Shown: positions 9,401-16,716 of the stretch, one piece after another
Numbering within the stretch: the stretch's first letter is position 1
Layout: every line of letters begins with the position of its first letter
Assembly (NCBI GenBank): GCA_904501885.1
Contig: CAJGCP010000017.1
Coordinates: forward strand, 1-42,182
Length of the DNA: 42,182 nucleotides
Source: an uncultured Acetatifactor sp.
GTDB lineage: Bacteria; Bacillota; Clostridia; Lachnospirales; Lachnospiraceae
Reading direction: 5' to 3'
The notes under the pieces: generated by a model
What the model saw: the letters and a program-made list of their open reading frames with translations, nothing else
What the model was told of the DNA's origin: nothing
The model's database searches: none
Program-made: the position numbers and the translations under genes

Positions 9401-9928
9401 ATGAATGCTGCGATGGAAGTGGAGTCCAAAAAACATCCGGACAAGGAAGTGTTGCCTGCGGCTATGCTGTATTACCAGGTGACAGATCCTGTGGTGGAAT
9501 CGAAAGAGGAAATGACTCCTGCAGAGATTCAGGAGGCTATAAGCGCCGCACTCAGGACTCGGGGGGTGGTAAATTCCTCGTCTGAGATTCTATATAGGCT
9601 AGATTCCAATCTGCAGGGAAAATCCTCGGTAATCCCTGTGAAATTAGATAAAAATGGAAAACCGGATGCGTATTCCCATGTGATGAACACGGAAGAAATG
9701 AGACTGGTATCCGACTATGTCAATGTGAAGATACGAGAAATAGGGAAAGAGATTTTAGGCGGAAATATTGCGATGAACCCCTATCGGTGGAAGAACAAAG
9801 ACGCCTGCGAGTATTGTCCTTATGCAAAGGTATGTGGATATGATCCTGCCTTGCCCGGATGCCGTCACAGGGAGCTAGAGACATTGGATAAAGAAGAAGC
9901 ATTACAGAGGATGGGAGAATGGCTGTAA
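6497..9928 (+). CDS. addB: ATP-dependent helicase/nuclease subunit B (AddB)
   Basis: AddB is the RexB/AddB subunit of the AddAB complex, which resects double-strand breaks for RecA-dependent repair. The 1143-residue product has an N-terminal Walker A (G-P-S-G-A-G-K-S), an inactivated UvrD-like core, and a C-terminal RecB-family nuclease with I-I-D-Y-K-S-G-D. The iron-sulfur staple is complete: a Cys in the A-A-C-A-Y-R-Q-F-L-Q-Y-G segment and C-x2-C-x5-C at about residues 1104-1113. The ATG at 6497 follows AAAGGA with six-base spacing; an upstream in-frame ATG at 6470 has no such site. The end overlaps addA by 10 bases. Confidence 0.97.
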   Translation: MSLQFYFGPSGAGKSRKLHEEIIRRGQESPKTNFLVIVPDQFTMQTQKDLVLLSDRGGIMNIDVLSFSRLTHRILEEVGGLEIPVLDDTGKSLVLQKVAAGMKEELPLFGALLHRQGYIHEVKSAISEFMQYGLSPEDVEELQQFSANRRGLSAKLNDLKTLYKGFLSYIQGNFITTEERLDVLRRSMHKSKILPGSVVVFDGFTGFTPIQMRVIEEMMVLCGEIIVSVTMGAEESPYKMDGEQSLFHMSKKLVMDLRKKAEDLGVEIRKDVFVAPSAQTRFGQAPALEFLEENLFRYPAKKYETQDGVPGKQDEIRLFETTTPKEEMRQVGLEICRLVREEGLQYRDIAVITSNMESYAPYAESEFAQMEIPCYIDCTKGIGLNPMIEYIKSALELFAKDFSYEAVFHYLRSGLADMTMEEVDVFENYILQTGIRGYRSYSRLFTHKTPQMGQEEALLAMLNELRERMMKQVGVLWRKAKEATIAEYVNALYDFLVHNEVQKKLQTYERKFEAEGNFSLAKEYSQIYRLVMELLDQIYALLGDETISLREFIDILEAGIQEMQVGTIPQNVDRVLVGDMERSRLKQVKVLFFMGVNDGNIPRNASKGGIISDMDRMFLKDSGKELAPGPREQMYIQRFYLYLNLTKPSHRLYLSYSRLDNAGASLRPAYLVDTMKKMFPDLTEDYPEKRPDSEQIVTAKEGLVYLARGLREYVDDSMREEQLPEFFSIYYAYGAEELLEKRSHLTEAAFKRYQESGLSYQVAKMLYGMKLYNSVSRLETYAACAYRQFLQYGLSLRERQELSLEAVDLGNVFHEVLEKFSHNLTAHGYTWFDFPQEYAEKAVTEELEKCAATYGDIVLYQNARNEYAITRMGRILKRTVKTLQEQLKKGTFVPEHYELGFQQVRDLDSVNVALSEEERLHLVGKIDRVDVCEEEDKVYVKIIDYKSGDRDFDVVALYHGLQLQLVVYMNAAMEVESKKHPDKEVLPAAMLYYQVTDPVVESKEEMTPAEIQEAISAALRTRGVVNSSSEILYRLDSNLQGKSSVIPVKLDKNGKPDAYSHVMNTEEMRLVSDYVNVKIREIGKEILGGNIAMNPYRWKNKDACEYCPYAKVCGYDPALPGCRHRELETLDKEEALQRMGEWL

Positions 9929-12900
9929 AGTTTACGGAGGAACAACAGAATGTAATTGACCTGCGTCGCTGCAATATTTTAGTATCGGCGGCGGCCGGCA
10001 GTGGAAAAACCGCGGTTTTGGTGGAGCGCATTGTGCAAATGGTTTGCGATCCTACAAATCCTGTAGACATTGATCGATTGCTGGTGGTGACATTTACCAA
10101 GGCGGCTGCAGCGGAAATGCGGGAAAGAGTGTCCCAGAGGTTAGCAGAAATGCTACAGGACAATTCCGACAACGCACATCTTCAGAGACAGGCCACATTG
10201 GTTCATAACGCACAGATTTGTACCATCGACAGTTTCTGTGTCTTTTTGTTGCGCAATCATTTTAATGAGATTGCGTTGGACCCTGCTTTCCGCATGTTGG
10301 ATGACGGGGAACTGAAACTGATTCAGAAAGAAGCCATGGCGGAACTGATGGAGGAATCCTTTGCCTCCGGGGACGAGGATTTTCGTTATTGTGTGGAGTA
10401 TTTTTGCCATGGTGGTAAAGAAAGTGTATTGGAGGAATTTATCGCTAATTTGGCAAATTATGCATCCAGTTATCCCTGGCCGGAAGATTGGTTAAAAGAG
10501 CGCAAAGAAGACTGTAGGAAAATGCAGGTGGAGGAGTTTGCAAGCAGCCCCTGCGGAATCTATATGAGAGACTTTTTGTCCCGCAGTATGAAGGGCTATG
10601 TTACAAGATATTCTCAGGCACTGAGAATTTGTGAAGAAAGTGACGGGCCTTATACATACGGCAAACTGTTGGAACGGGAATTGGAAATGCTGGAACATTT
10701 TGCGACTTCTGAAACCCTGGCTGCGTTCGAAAGCAATTTGACGGGCATTGTATTTGACCGGCTTCCGGCCTGCAGAGATGCTACGGTTTCAGCAGAGAAA
10801 AAAGAGTTGGTACAGAACATTCGTAAAGAAATCAAGGGTGAGATTGACAAGTTGCGAACGACTTTCTTTGCCAGAAGTCTTCTCTTTGCCTTGGAAGAAA
10901 ATGCACAGTGCCAAAGAGCGGTGGCGGCATTGCTGGATTTGACATTAAGATTTCTGCATAAATGTGCAGAAAAGAAGAGAGAGAAGAAAGCAGTTGATTT
11001 TTCTGACGTGGAGCATTTGGCGTTAGAGATTTTGCTGGATAAGGATGAACAGGGAAATATTCAGCCCACCCAGGTGGCTAGGGAATACCGTCGCCACTTT
11101 GTAGAGGTGATGATAGATGAGTATCAGGATTCCAATCTGATACAGGAACTTTTGTTACAGTCGGTATCAGGAGAAGAGGATGGGAATTTCAATCGTTTCC
11201 TTGTGGGCGATGTGAAGCAGAGCATCTACAAATTTCGTCTGTCCAGGCCAGACATCTTCATTGGAAAATATAATGAGTATCAGACAGAAGGAGAGCGCAG
11301 AAGAATTGACCTTGCCAAGAATTTCCGAAGCCGCGGACAGGTCATTGATGCGGTAAATGATGTGTTCTATCGTCTGATGAGTGTGGAAAACGGTGGCGTG
11401 GCATACGATGAAAATGCGGCTCTTTACGCCAAGGCAGAATATCCGGAAGCGAAGGGTGCCGACACAGAATTGATTTTGGTAGAAAAACCGGAAAAGGGCT
11501 CTGGTCTTAACGATAAACAGGCAGAAGCAATCGCCATCGGGCATCAGATCAAACGCCTGCATCGGAGTTTTCAGGTGACGGAAAAGGGCTCCACATCCCT
11601 GCGCCCTTTGAAGTATTCCGATATTGTTATTTTGTTGCGTTCCGGAAGCGGTTGGGACGAGGAGTTCAAAAATACCTTGGAGGGAATGGGAATTCCCGTG
11701 CATTTGACGGCAAAGACAGGATATTTCTCCGCCACGGAGGTGCAAACTTTGCTACAGTTTTTGCGGGTGTTGGACAATTGTCATCAGGACATTCCGCTAT
11801 TTGGTGCCATGAAATCCGTGTTTGGCGGTTTCACTGACGAGGAGATGGCCCTCCTTCGCTGTGGGGATAGAAAGAGTTCTCTCTACGAGAATTTGAAAAA
11901 CTATGACCGGGAGGATGACCTGAAGGAAAAGATTCGGGGCTTTTTGGAAATGATAGAGCGGTATCGCGCCTGTGCCGTGTATATGCCCATTCGTGCCCTG
12001 CTTGCCAAAATCATAGACGATTTTGAGTATATGAATTATGTGACCGCCTTGCCGGCAGGAAGTAAGCGTCGGGGCAATGTGGAAATGTTGCTTGTGAAGG
12101 CAGGCGATTTCGAGAAGACCAGTTATTCCGGCCTGTTCCATTTTGTGCGTTATATGGAGCAATTGGAGAAATATAATGTGGACTATGGCGAGGTCGATGA
12201 CTTGGACGAGAATGCGGATGTGGTCCGCATTATGACCATTCACAAGAGCAAGGGATTGGAATTCCCGGTGGTCTTTTTGGCAGGTATGTCCAAGGGCTTT
12301 AATATGATGGACACTAGCCAGGCAGTGATTGTGGAGGTGAGTTTAGGCATTGCGGCAAATTACGTAGACCCTGAGCAGAGACTTCGCAGTGTGCCCTTGC
12401 AGAAGCAGATTGTGGCGGCCAAGATTCGGGAGGAGAATATTGCAGAGGAAATGCGACTGCTCTATGTGGCTATGACCCGTGCCAGAGAAAAATTGGTTCT
12501 CATGGGTACGGTAAAAGACGCGGAGAAGAAACTGGCGCTTTATGAAAGAGAAAACAGAGCACATATTGCCTATGGAGAGTTTTACAACGCCAAATGCTAC
12601 CTGGACTTTATTCTGCCCATCGTCCACCATTGTTCCATCCATGTTTGGGTAAAGTATGCGGAAGATGCCGTAAAAATGCAACTGCGGGAACAGCTTTCCA
12701 TCAGTTCCAAATTACAAAGATTAAAATATGCAAAAATCAAAGCGGATGCACAGGTTAGTATCGGACTGCGAAATCGTTTGCAAACGAAATACCATAGTGA
12801 GCACCTAAAGGACCTCTACACCAAAACCACCGTTTCTGAGTTAAAAATTGCAGCCATGTCTGATCGGGATGAGGAGGCATACCATATTTTTGAGGAACGG

Positions 12901-13533
12901 GAAGTGCAGGAGTATATTCCTAAATTCCGTAGAGAAACAGAGGAAGTTACCGGTACTGTTCGTGGTAACGCATACCATAGAGTGATGGAGTTGTTGGATT
13001 TTGAGGCGGTCTGGTCGCGAATATGCGTCTTGCCGGAAAGTGCCCGGGCATTTATGGACCATTTGACAAATAATGCGGAAATCCGCGGTAAACTGAAAAC
13101 GACAGTGACTGCATTTTTAGAGAATGCCGTTTTGGAAAAACGGTTGTCGGAAGAATATGTAAAGGCTGTCCGATTAGAAAAAATTCTGAACTTCTTATGC
13201 TCTGAGTTGGGATACCGTATGTGGAAGGCTCAAACGATGGACAAGTTATATAAGGAGCAACCATTTGTACTTGGAATTCCGGCAAAACGTTTGAAAAATG
13301 AATTTCCGGAGGAAGAAACCGTCCTCATTCAAGGTATCATTGACGTATTCTGGGAAGAAGACGGGGAATTGGTACTTTTGGATTACAAGACAGATAGGAT
13401 CGATGTTATGGAGGCGTTATGGAATCGCTACGCCACCCAGATTGAGTATTATAAAGAGGCGATGGAGCACATCATGGCCCTGCCGGTGAAAGCGGGCATT
13501 CTGTACTCCTTCCACCTGGAAACATATGAGTAA
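9919..13533 (+). CDS. addA: ATP-dependent helicase/nuclease subunit A (AddA)
   Basis: AddA supplies the 3'-5' SF1A helicase motor and one nuclease of AddAB. The 1204-residue protein has Walker A A-A-A-G-S-G-K-T at about 24-31, motif Ia T-F-T-K-A-A-A-A-E-M, Walker B with D-E-Y-Q-D-S-N, motif III-like V-G-D-V-K-Q-S-I-Y-K-F-R, T-I-H-K-S-K-G-L-E-F-P-V-V-F and Y-V-A-M-T-R-A. The C-terminal nuclease has L-L-D-Y-K-T-D near residue 1155. Its start lies inside the end of addB, typical of stoichiometric subunits. The order addB-addA is the usual one in Firmicutes. Confidence 0.98.
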   Translation: MAVKFTEEQQNVIDLRRCNILVSAAAGSGKTAVLVERIVQMVCDPTNPVDIDRLLVVTFTKAAAAEMRERVSQRLAEMLQDNSDNAHLQRQATLVHNAQICTIDSFCVFLLRNHFNEIALDPAFRMLDDGELKLIQKEAMAELMEESFASGDEDFRYCVEYFCHGGKESVLEEFIANLANYASSYPWPEDWLKERKEDCRKMQVEEFASSPCGIYMRDFLSRSMKGYVTRYSQALRICEESDGPYTYGKLLERELEMLEHFATSETLAAFESNLTGIVFDRLPACRDATVSAEKKELVQNIRKEIKGEIDKLRTTFFARSLLFALEENAQCQRAVAALLDLTLRFLHKCAEKKREKKAVDFSDVEHLALEILLDKDEQGNIQPTQVAREYRRHFVEVMIDEYQDSNLIQELLLQSVSGEEDGNFNRFLVGDVKQSIYKFRLSRPDIFIGKYNEYQTEGERRRIDLAKNFRSRGQVIDAVNDVFYRLMSVENGGVAYDENAALYAKAEYPEAKGADTELILVEKPEKGSGLNDKQAEAIAIGHQIKRLHRSFQVTEKGSTSLRPLKYSDIVILLRSGSGWDEEFKNTLEGMGIPVHLTAKTGYFSATEVQTLLQFLRVLDNCHQDIPLFGAMKSVFGGFTDEEMALLRCGDRKSSLYENLKNYDREDDLKEKIRGFLEMIERYRACAVYMPIRALLAKIIDDFEYMNYVTALPAGSKRRGNVEMLLVKAGDFEKTSYSGLFHFVRYMEQLEKYNVDYGEVDDLDENADVVRIMTIHKSKGLEFPVVFLAGMSKGFNMMDTSQAVIVEVSLGIAANYVDPEQRLRSVPLQKQIVAAKIREENIAEEMRLLYVAMTRAREKLVLMGTVKDAEKKLALYERENRAHIAYGEFYNAKCYLDFILPIVHHCSIHVWVKYAEDAVKMQLREQLSISSKLQRLKYAKIKADAQVSIGLRNRLQTKYHSEHLKDLYTKTTVSELKIAAMSDRDEEAYHIFEEREVQEYIPKFRRETEEVTGTVRGNAYHRVMELLDFEAVWSRICVLPESARAFMDHLTNNAEIRGKLKTTVTAFLENAVLEKRLSEEYVKAVRLEKILNFLCSELGYRMWKAQTMDKLYKEQPFVLGIPAKRLKNEFPEEETVLIQGIIDVFWEEDGELVLLDYKTDRIDVMEALWNRYATQIEYYKEAMEHIMALPVKAGILYSFHLETYE

Positions 13534-13558
13534 AAGCAGGGCGTGCTTTCACTCATAT
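13524..13558. terminator. Inverted repeat between convergent addA and thiT
   Basis: ATATGAGT (13524-13531) pairs with ACTCATAT (13551-13558), and an inner AAAGCA/TGCTTT pairing extends the stem. The left arm includes the end of addA with its TAA. No clear T-run follows on either strand, so a bidirectional terminator is only a likely reading. Confidence 0.45.
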
Positions 13559-13578
13559 CACTTCCAATGGGTGGACAA

Positions 13579-14157
13579 TTATTTATGCATACTGAGTATT
13601 GCTTTTTTCACAGGGGGCAAGGCTAACAAACAGGTGGTTAGCAGGCCCTCTGTAAATATATACGCCCCGTTGTATACGAGAGAATACGCAAGAGGATTCC
13701 ATCCCTCCCAAGCATATTCGGCGAAGAACAGCCAGCCGGATAGGACGGTGAAGAGATATCTGCCGAAAATGGCAGTCAGGTATCCCAAGAACAGACACAG
13801 GTAGCGTTTGTCCCCGATACCACGTCCATCGGAAACCGATATGGCGTTTGTGTCTTTGGTACGAGGGGAGAAAATTCCTGACAGACCCAGTGCGCCAAAG
13901 GCCAACAGATAATCTACCACTAACTGCAGCGGGAACAAAATGTATGGATCGATAAGTAACTGCAGAAGTCCATAGGCCACTCCGGTGAGCAGTCCGGCGC
14001 CCAATCCGAACCAGTACCCCGGCAGGCAGATCACCAGCATGGAAAAGCAGGTGACAGATCCACCGAAGGGAAAGTGGTAAAGCTTCAACATGGACAGTAC
14101 GGTTGCCAGGGCCACGGCCATGGCACAGGTGGTGAGTTTGGTTGTAAATTTTGACAT
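13579..14157 (-). CDS. thiT: Thiamine ECF transporter S component (ThiT/YuaJ)
   Basis: ThiT is the membrane S component that binds thiamine and docks onto the shared ECF energizing module (EcfA, EcfA', EcfT). The 192-residue protein has about six hydrophobic segments. It carries the family pattern P-F-G-G-S-V-T near residue 31, then G-Y-W-F-G-x-G-A-G-L-L-T-G-x-x-Y-G-L-L-Q, Q-L-V-V-D-Y-L-L-A-F-G-A-L-G-L-S-G and the aromatic E-G-W-N-P-L-A-Y-S-L-V-Y-N-G-A-Y-I region that forms the thiamine pocket. It is monocistronic, convergent with addA, and behind a TPP riboswitch, which independently supports the substrate. No EcfA or EcfT gene is in the window. Confidence 0.93.
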   Translation of the reverse strand: MSKFTTKLTTCAMAVALATVLSMLKLYHFPFGGSVTCFSMLVICLPGYWFGLGAGLLTGVAYGLLQLLIDPYILFPLQLVVDYLLAFGALGLSGIFSPRTKDTNAISVSDGRGIGDKRYLCLFLGYLTAIFGRYLFTVLSGWLFFAEYAWEGWNPLAYSLVYNGAYIFTEGLLTTCLLALPPVKKAILSMHK

Positions 14158-14163
14158 AAAAAA

Positions 14164-14187
14164 TCCTCCTTACTTAGCTAAGGAGGG
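14164..14187 (-). promoter_or_regulatory. Hairpin sequestering the thiT ribosome binding site
   Basis: Read on the minus strand, CCTCCTTA (14186-14179) can pair with TAAGGAGG (14172-14165) over a six-base loop. The second arm is the thiT Shine-Dalgarno sequence, seven bases from the ATG, and is followed by six T. It can act as an anti-ribosome-binding-site stem in the riboswitch output, or as a weak terminator. Confidence 0.65.
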
Positions 14188-14222
14188 ACGACATCGAAAA
14201 GCAGAGAATTTCTGCTTTTTTG

Positions 14223-14305
14223 CTTCCTTACGCCGGTATTACCCGGTTCAAGTAGTGAGGGTTAGAAGTGGTGGTCACTTCAATCTCAGCGATGTGCTCC
14301 CCTAG
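14223..14305 (-). promoter_or_regulatory. TPP riboswitch (THI element)
   Basis: On the minus strand the segment runs CTAGGGGAGC, then GCTGAGA, a variable arm, AACCCT, TTGAACCGGGTAATACCGGC and GTAAGGAAG. These are the conserved blocks of the thiamine pyrophosphate aptamer in the right order and spacing. It sits in the leader of thiT. A second hairpin with complementary AGCAGA/TCTGCT arms (about 14200-14216) lies between aptamer and gene and may be part of the switching platform. Confidence 0.95.
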
Positions 14306-14328
14306 CGGTTTATTTTGTTGATATAGGT

Positions 14329-14357
14329 ATCATAATAAATCTGATATCCTCTGTCAA
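14329..14357 (-). promoter_or_regulatory. Promoter of the thiT riboswitch transcript
   Basis: On the minus strand TTGACA (14357-14352) is followed after 17 bases by TATGAT (14334-14329). Transcription would begin some 15-20 bases before the TPP aptamer. Confidence 0.85.
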
Positions 14358-14383
14358 GGGTTGATTTATCCGCAAAATTGTAT

Positions 14384-14412
14384 TTGATTTATCGGTAAAA
14401 ATATATTAACAT
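14384..14412 (+). promoter_or_regulatory. Weak candidate promoter for the 14448 gene
   Basis: TTGATT at 14384-14389 and TAACAT at 14407-14412 are spaced by 17 bases, with four of six matches each. It lies back to back with the thiT promoter. A TTGTAT/TATATT pair nearby is an alternative. Confidence 0.35.
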
Positions 14413-14447
14413 AGAGGGCAGAGAGTTTTATGGAGGAAGATATCCAA

Positions 14448-16691
14448 ATGAAGAATATTGTGAAGTATAAACTTACTTTCTTACATAAATTTATCGGGAT
14501 TGCGCTGCTTGTTTTGGGCGTGTTATTTTTGCTCAATCCCACCGCTTATAAAAAGACCTTGGAATATAAACAATCCGGGGATGGGCTGGAGTTTTTGCAA
14601 AAGGGTGAATATGTGGTGGAGTTTTACTATATCGCGGCACCCGAGGACAATGCCATTGTGTTTTATTCCGATGAGATGTTGAATGAAAACAATGAATTAG
14701 GCAAAGAATTTCTGCGCATTGACGTGGGCACCTCCGGGGGCAATTATAGAGGGCAGTTATTCTTAGACCAGGATGTCCATGGACTGTCCATCAAAACTGA
14801 TATGGACGATGAGGACGAATTTTATCTGAAGGCCATCTCCATCCACAGCGTACAGCTGGAGAGCAGGGACCATTATCTGCTTGCAGCAATTTGCCTGTTG
14901 GGAGCGTTTTTGACCTTCTATCTGGGGCTTTGTGTATCTACAGATAAATATTTGGAGCCTGTTATCGTACTCGGAATGGCAGTTCTGGCCAGTGTGCCCA
15001 TTTTCACGGATTTTATCACCACAGGACATGATTTGGAGTTCCATGTGGGTAGATTAGAGGCTTTGGCTCAGGGATTGATGGCCGGAGAGTTCCCTGTGTA
15101 CCTGGGGAGTACAGAGATGGCAGGCTTTGGTACTTTATCAGCCACTATGTATCCTCAATTGTTTCTGTATCCCATTGCGGCATTGCGATTGGTTAATATT
15201 TCCCTGATGACGTGCTATCGGATATTGATTGTAGGTATCAATATCATCAGTGCGTTTACAGCATATTATTCTGCAAAAAGAATATTCAAATCTTCTAAAT
15301 TGGCATTTTGGACAAGTCTTTTGTATGTATTTTCCATCTATCGTTTGGCCAATGTGTACCTGAGAGCAGCCATCGGTGAATCCCTGGCTATGGCGTTTTT
15401 GCCTCTTGTTATCTGGGGAATGTACGAGGTGCTCTGGGGAGACGAAAAGAAATGGTACATCCTGGCGTTGGGCGTGGGAAGTGTATTACAGTCCCATGTG
15501 CTTTCCTCAGAGATGTGTGCGGTGTTCCTGGTACTGGAAGTGCTTGTGTGGCTGATTGGCCGTAAGGGAGACCGATACGGAAAACGTATTTTGGCGGGCG
15601 TTAAGGCAGCCGTGTTTACAGTGCTGTTGAATGCATTCTTCCTGGTGCCCTTCCTGTTCTTCTGTACGGAGAATTTGCAGTGTTTCAATATGCCTAATGT
15701 GATTTCCCACACCGGAGTGTATTTCACACAGATGTTCAATCTGTTCGCGGATTATAATGGTTGGGCAAATCCTACAGGAAATATCATCAACGAGATGCCC
15801 ATGACTGTTGGTGCATTGCTTTTGGTGGGTTCCATCCTTCTGTTGTTTATGGATAGCCAGGTGTCTGTGGCGGAGGAAACAACAGCGGAGCAGGCAAGGG
15901 TCATGAGAGTCGGAAAGCGTTGCTTTGTCTATGGAGCAATTGCCTTGTTTATGACCTCTTATTTATTCCCCTGGGACTTTTTCCAAGAGATAGAGTTGCT
16001 TAAGGATATCGTTACTTCAATCCAGTTCGCATGGCGGTTTTTGGGCCCTGCAAGCGTACTTTTATGTTTTGCATCTGCAGTGGGTATTGTACATTTTGCG
16101 CAGTCCCATGGGAACCGGAAATGGGTTTATAGTATGAGCTTGGTACTTTTGATTTGCAGTACCAGTTATTTCTTCAGTTTGAAGAATATTGACGACGAAA
16201 AATTTGCTCAATACAACAGCAAAATGGAATTCTATACTGTGGGTGATACAGACGCTATGTATATGTATTTTGAGGGTGACAGATTTCTGCCTCTGAATAT
16301 GGATTATACATGGAGCAAGACCAAGATTCTTTCTCAGATGTCCCAGCCCTTTAAGGTGGAAAATCTTCAGCGTAGCGGTATGCATATGAAGATGACTGTT
16401 ACCGGAACTACCAAAATGGATGATAAATTGATGTTTCCTTTGTACTATTATCCCGGGTATGTGGCATATATAGACGGAGAGGAAGTGCCGGTAGAATCCC
16501 TGGCCCGCCGTGTGGCTTGCCCTATGCCCAAGGGAACAGCAGAGGTGGAAGTGTACTACAAGGGTATGCCCTTCTATAGGTATGGCAACTGGGTGACCGT
16601 CTTGACAGCTCTGGGTGCCGTTGGATATGTGGTGTATATGCAAATTCGGAAGCGCAGGCCCGAAAAGAAAGATGCCTGCGAAGAAGCATAA
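14448..16691 (+). CDS. YfhO / PTPS-related polytopic membrane protein, GT-C-like
   Basis: A 747-residue integral membrane protein of unknown exact function. One helix near the N-terminus is followed by an extracytoplasmic segment of about 100 residues, then about ten to twelve helices, and a C-terminal extracytoplasmic domain closed by a last helix and a basic tail. After the third helix it has T-G-H-D-L-E-F-H-V-G-R, typical of the PF10131 (6-pyruvoyl-tetrahydropterin synthase-related) membrane family. The later P-L-Y-Y-Y-P-G-Y-V-A-Y-I-D-G-E block resembles YfhO-type proteins, which glycosylate cell-surface polymers or lipids. ATG 14448 is preferred because GGAGGA lies 10 bases upstream; ATG 14430 would add six residues. 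The next gene follows after 25 bases, so the two are probably cotranscribed. Confidence 0.7.
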   Translation: MKNIVKYKLTFLHKFIGIALLVLGVLFLLNPTAYKKTLEYKQSGDGLEFLQKGEYVVEFYYIAAPEDNAIVFYSDEMLNENNELGKEFLRIDVGTSGGNYRGQLFLDQDVHGLSIKTDMDDEDEFYLKAISIHSVQLESRDHYLLAAICLLGAFLTFYLGLCVSTDKYLEPVIVLGMAVLASVPIFTDFITTGHDLEFHVGRLEALAQGLMAGEFPVYLGSTEMAGFGTLSATMYPQLFLYPIAALRLVNISLMTCYRILIVGINIISAFTAYYSAKRIFKSSKLAFWTSLLYVFSIYRLANVYLRAAIGESLAMAFLPLVIWGMYEVLWGDEKKWYILALGVGSVLQSHVLSSEMCAVFLVLEVLVWLIGRKGDRYGKRILAGVKAAVFTVLLNAFFLVPFLFFCTENLQCFNMPNVISHTGVYFTQMFNLFADYNGWANPTGNIINEMPMTVGALLLVGSILLLFMDSQVSVAEETTAEQARVMRVGKRCFVYGAIALFMTSYLFPWDFFQEIELLKDIVTSIQFAWRFLGPASVLLCFASAVGIVHFAQSHGNRKWVYSMSLVLLICSTSYFFSLKNIDDEKFAQYNSKMEFYTVGDTDAMYMYFEGDRFLPLNMDYTWSKTKILSQMSQPFKVENLQRSGMHMKMTVTGTTKMDDKLMFPLYYYPGYVAYIDGEEVPVESLARRVACPMPKGTAEVEVYYKGMPFYRYGNWVTVLTALGAVGYVVYMQIRKRRPEKKDACEEA

Positions 16692-16716
16692 GGGGTAGCG
16701 AAGAGCAAACTCGATT

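Noticed and set aside
14223..14305. THF (folate) or FMN riboswitch
   Set aside because: The conserved CTGAGA, AACC and GGGTAATACCGGCGTAAGGAAG order is that of the TPP aptamer, and the regulated protein is ThiT-like.
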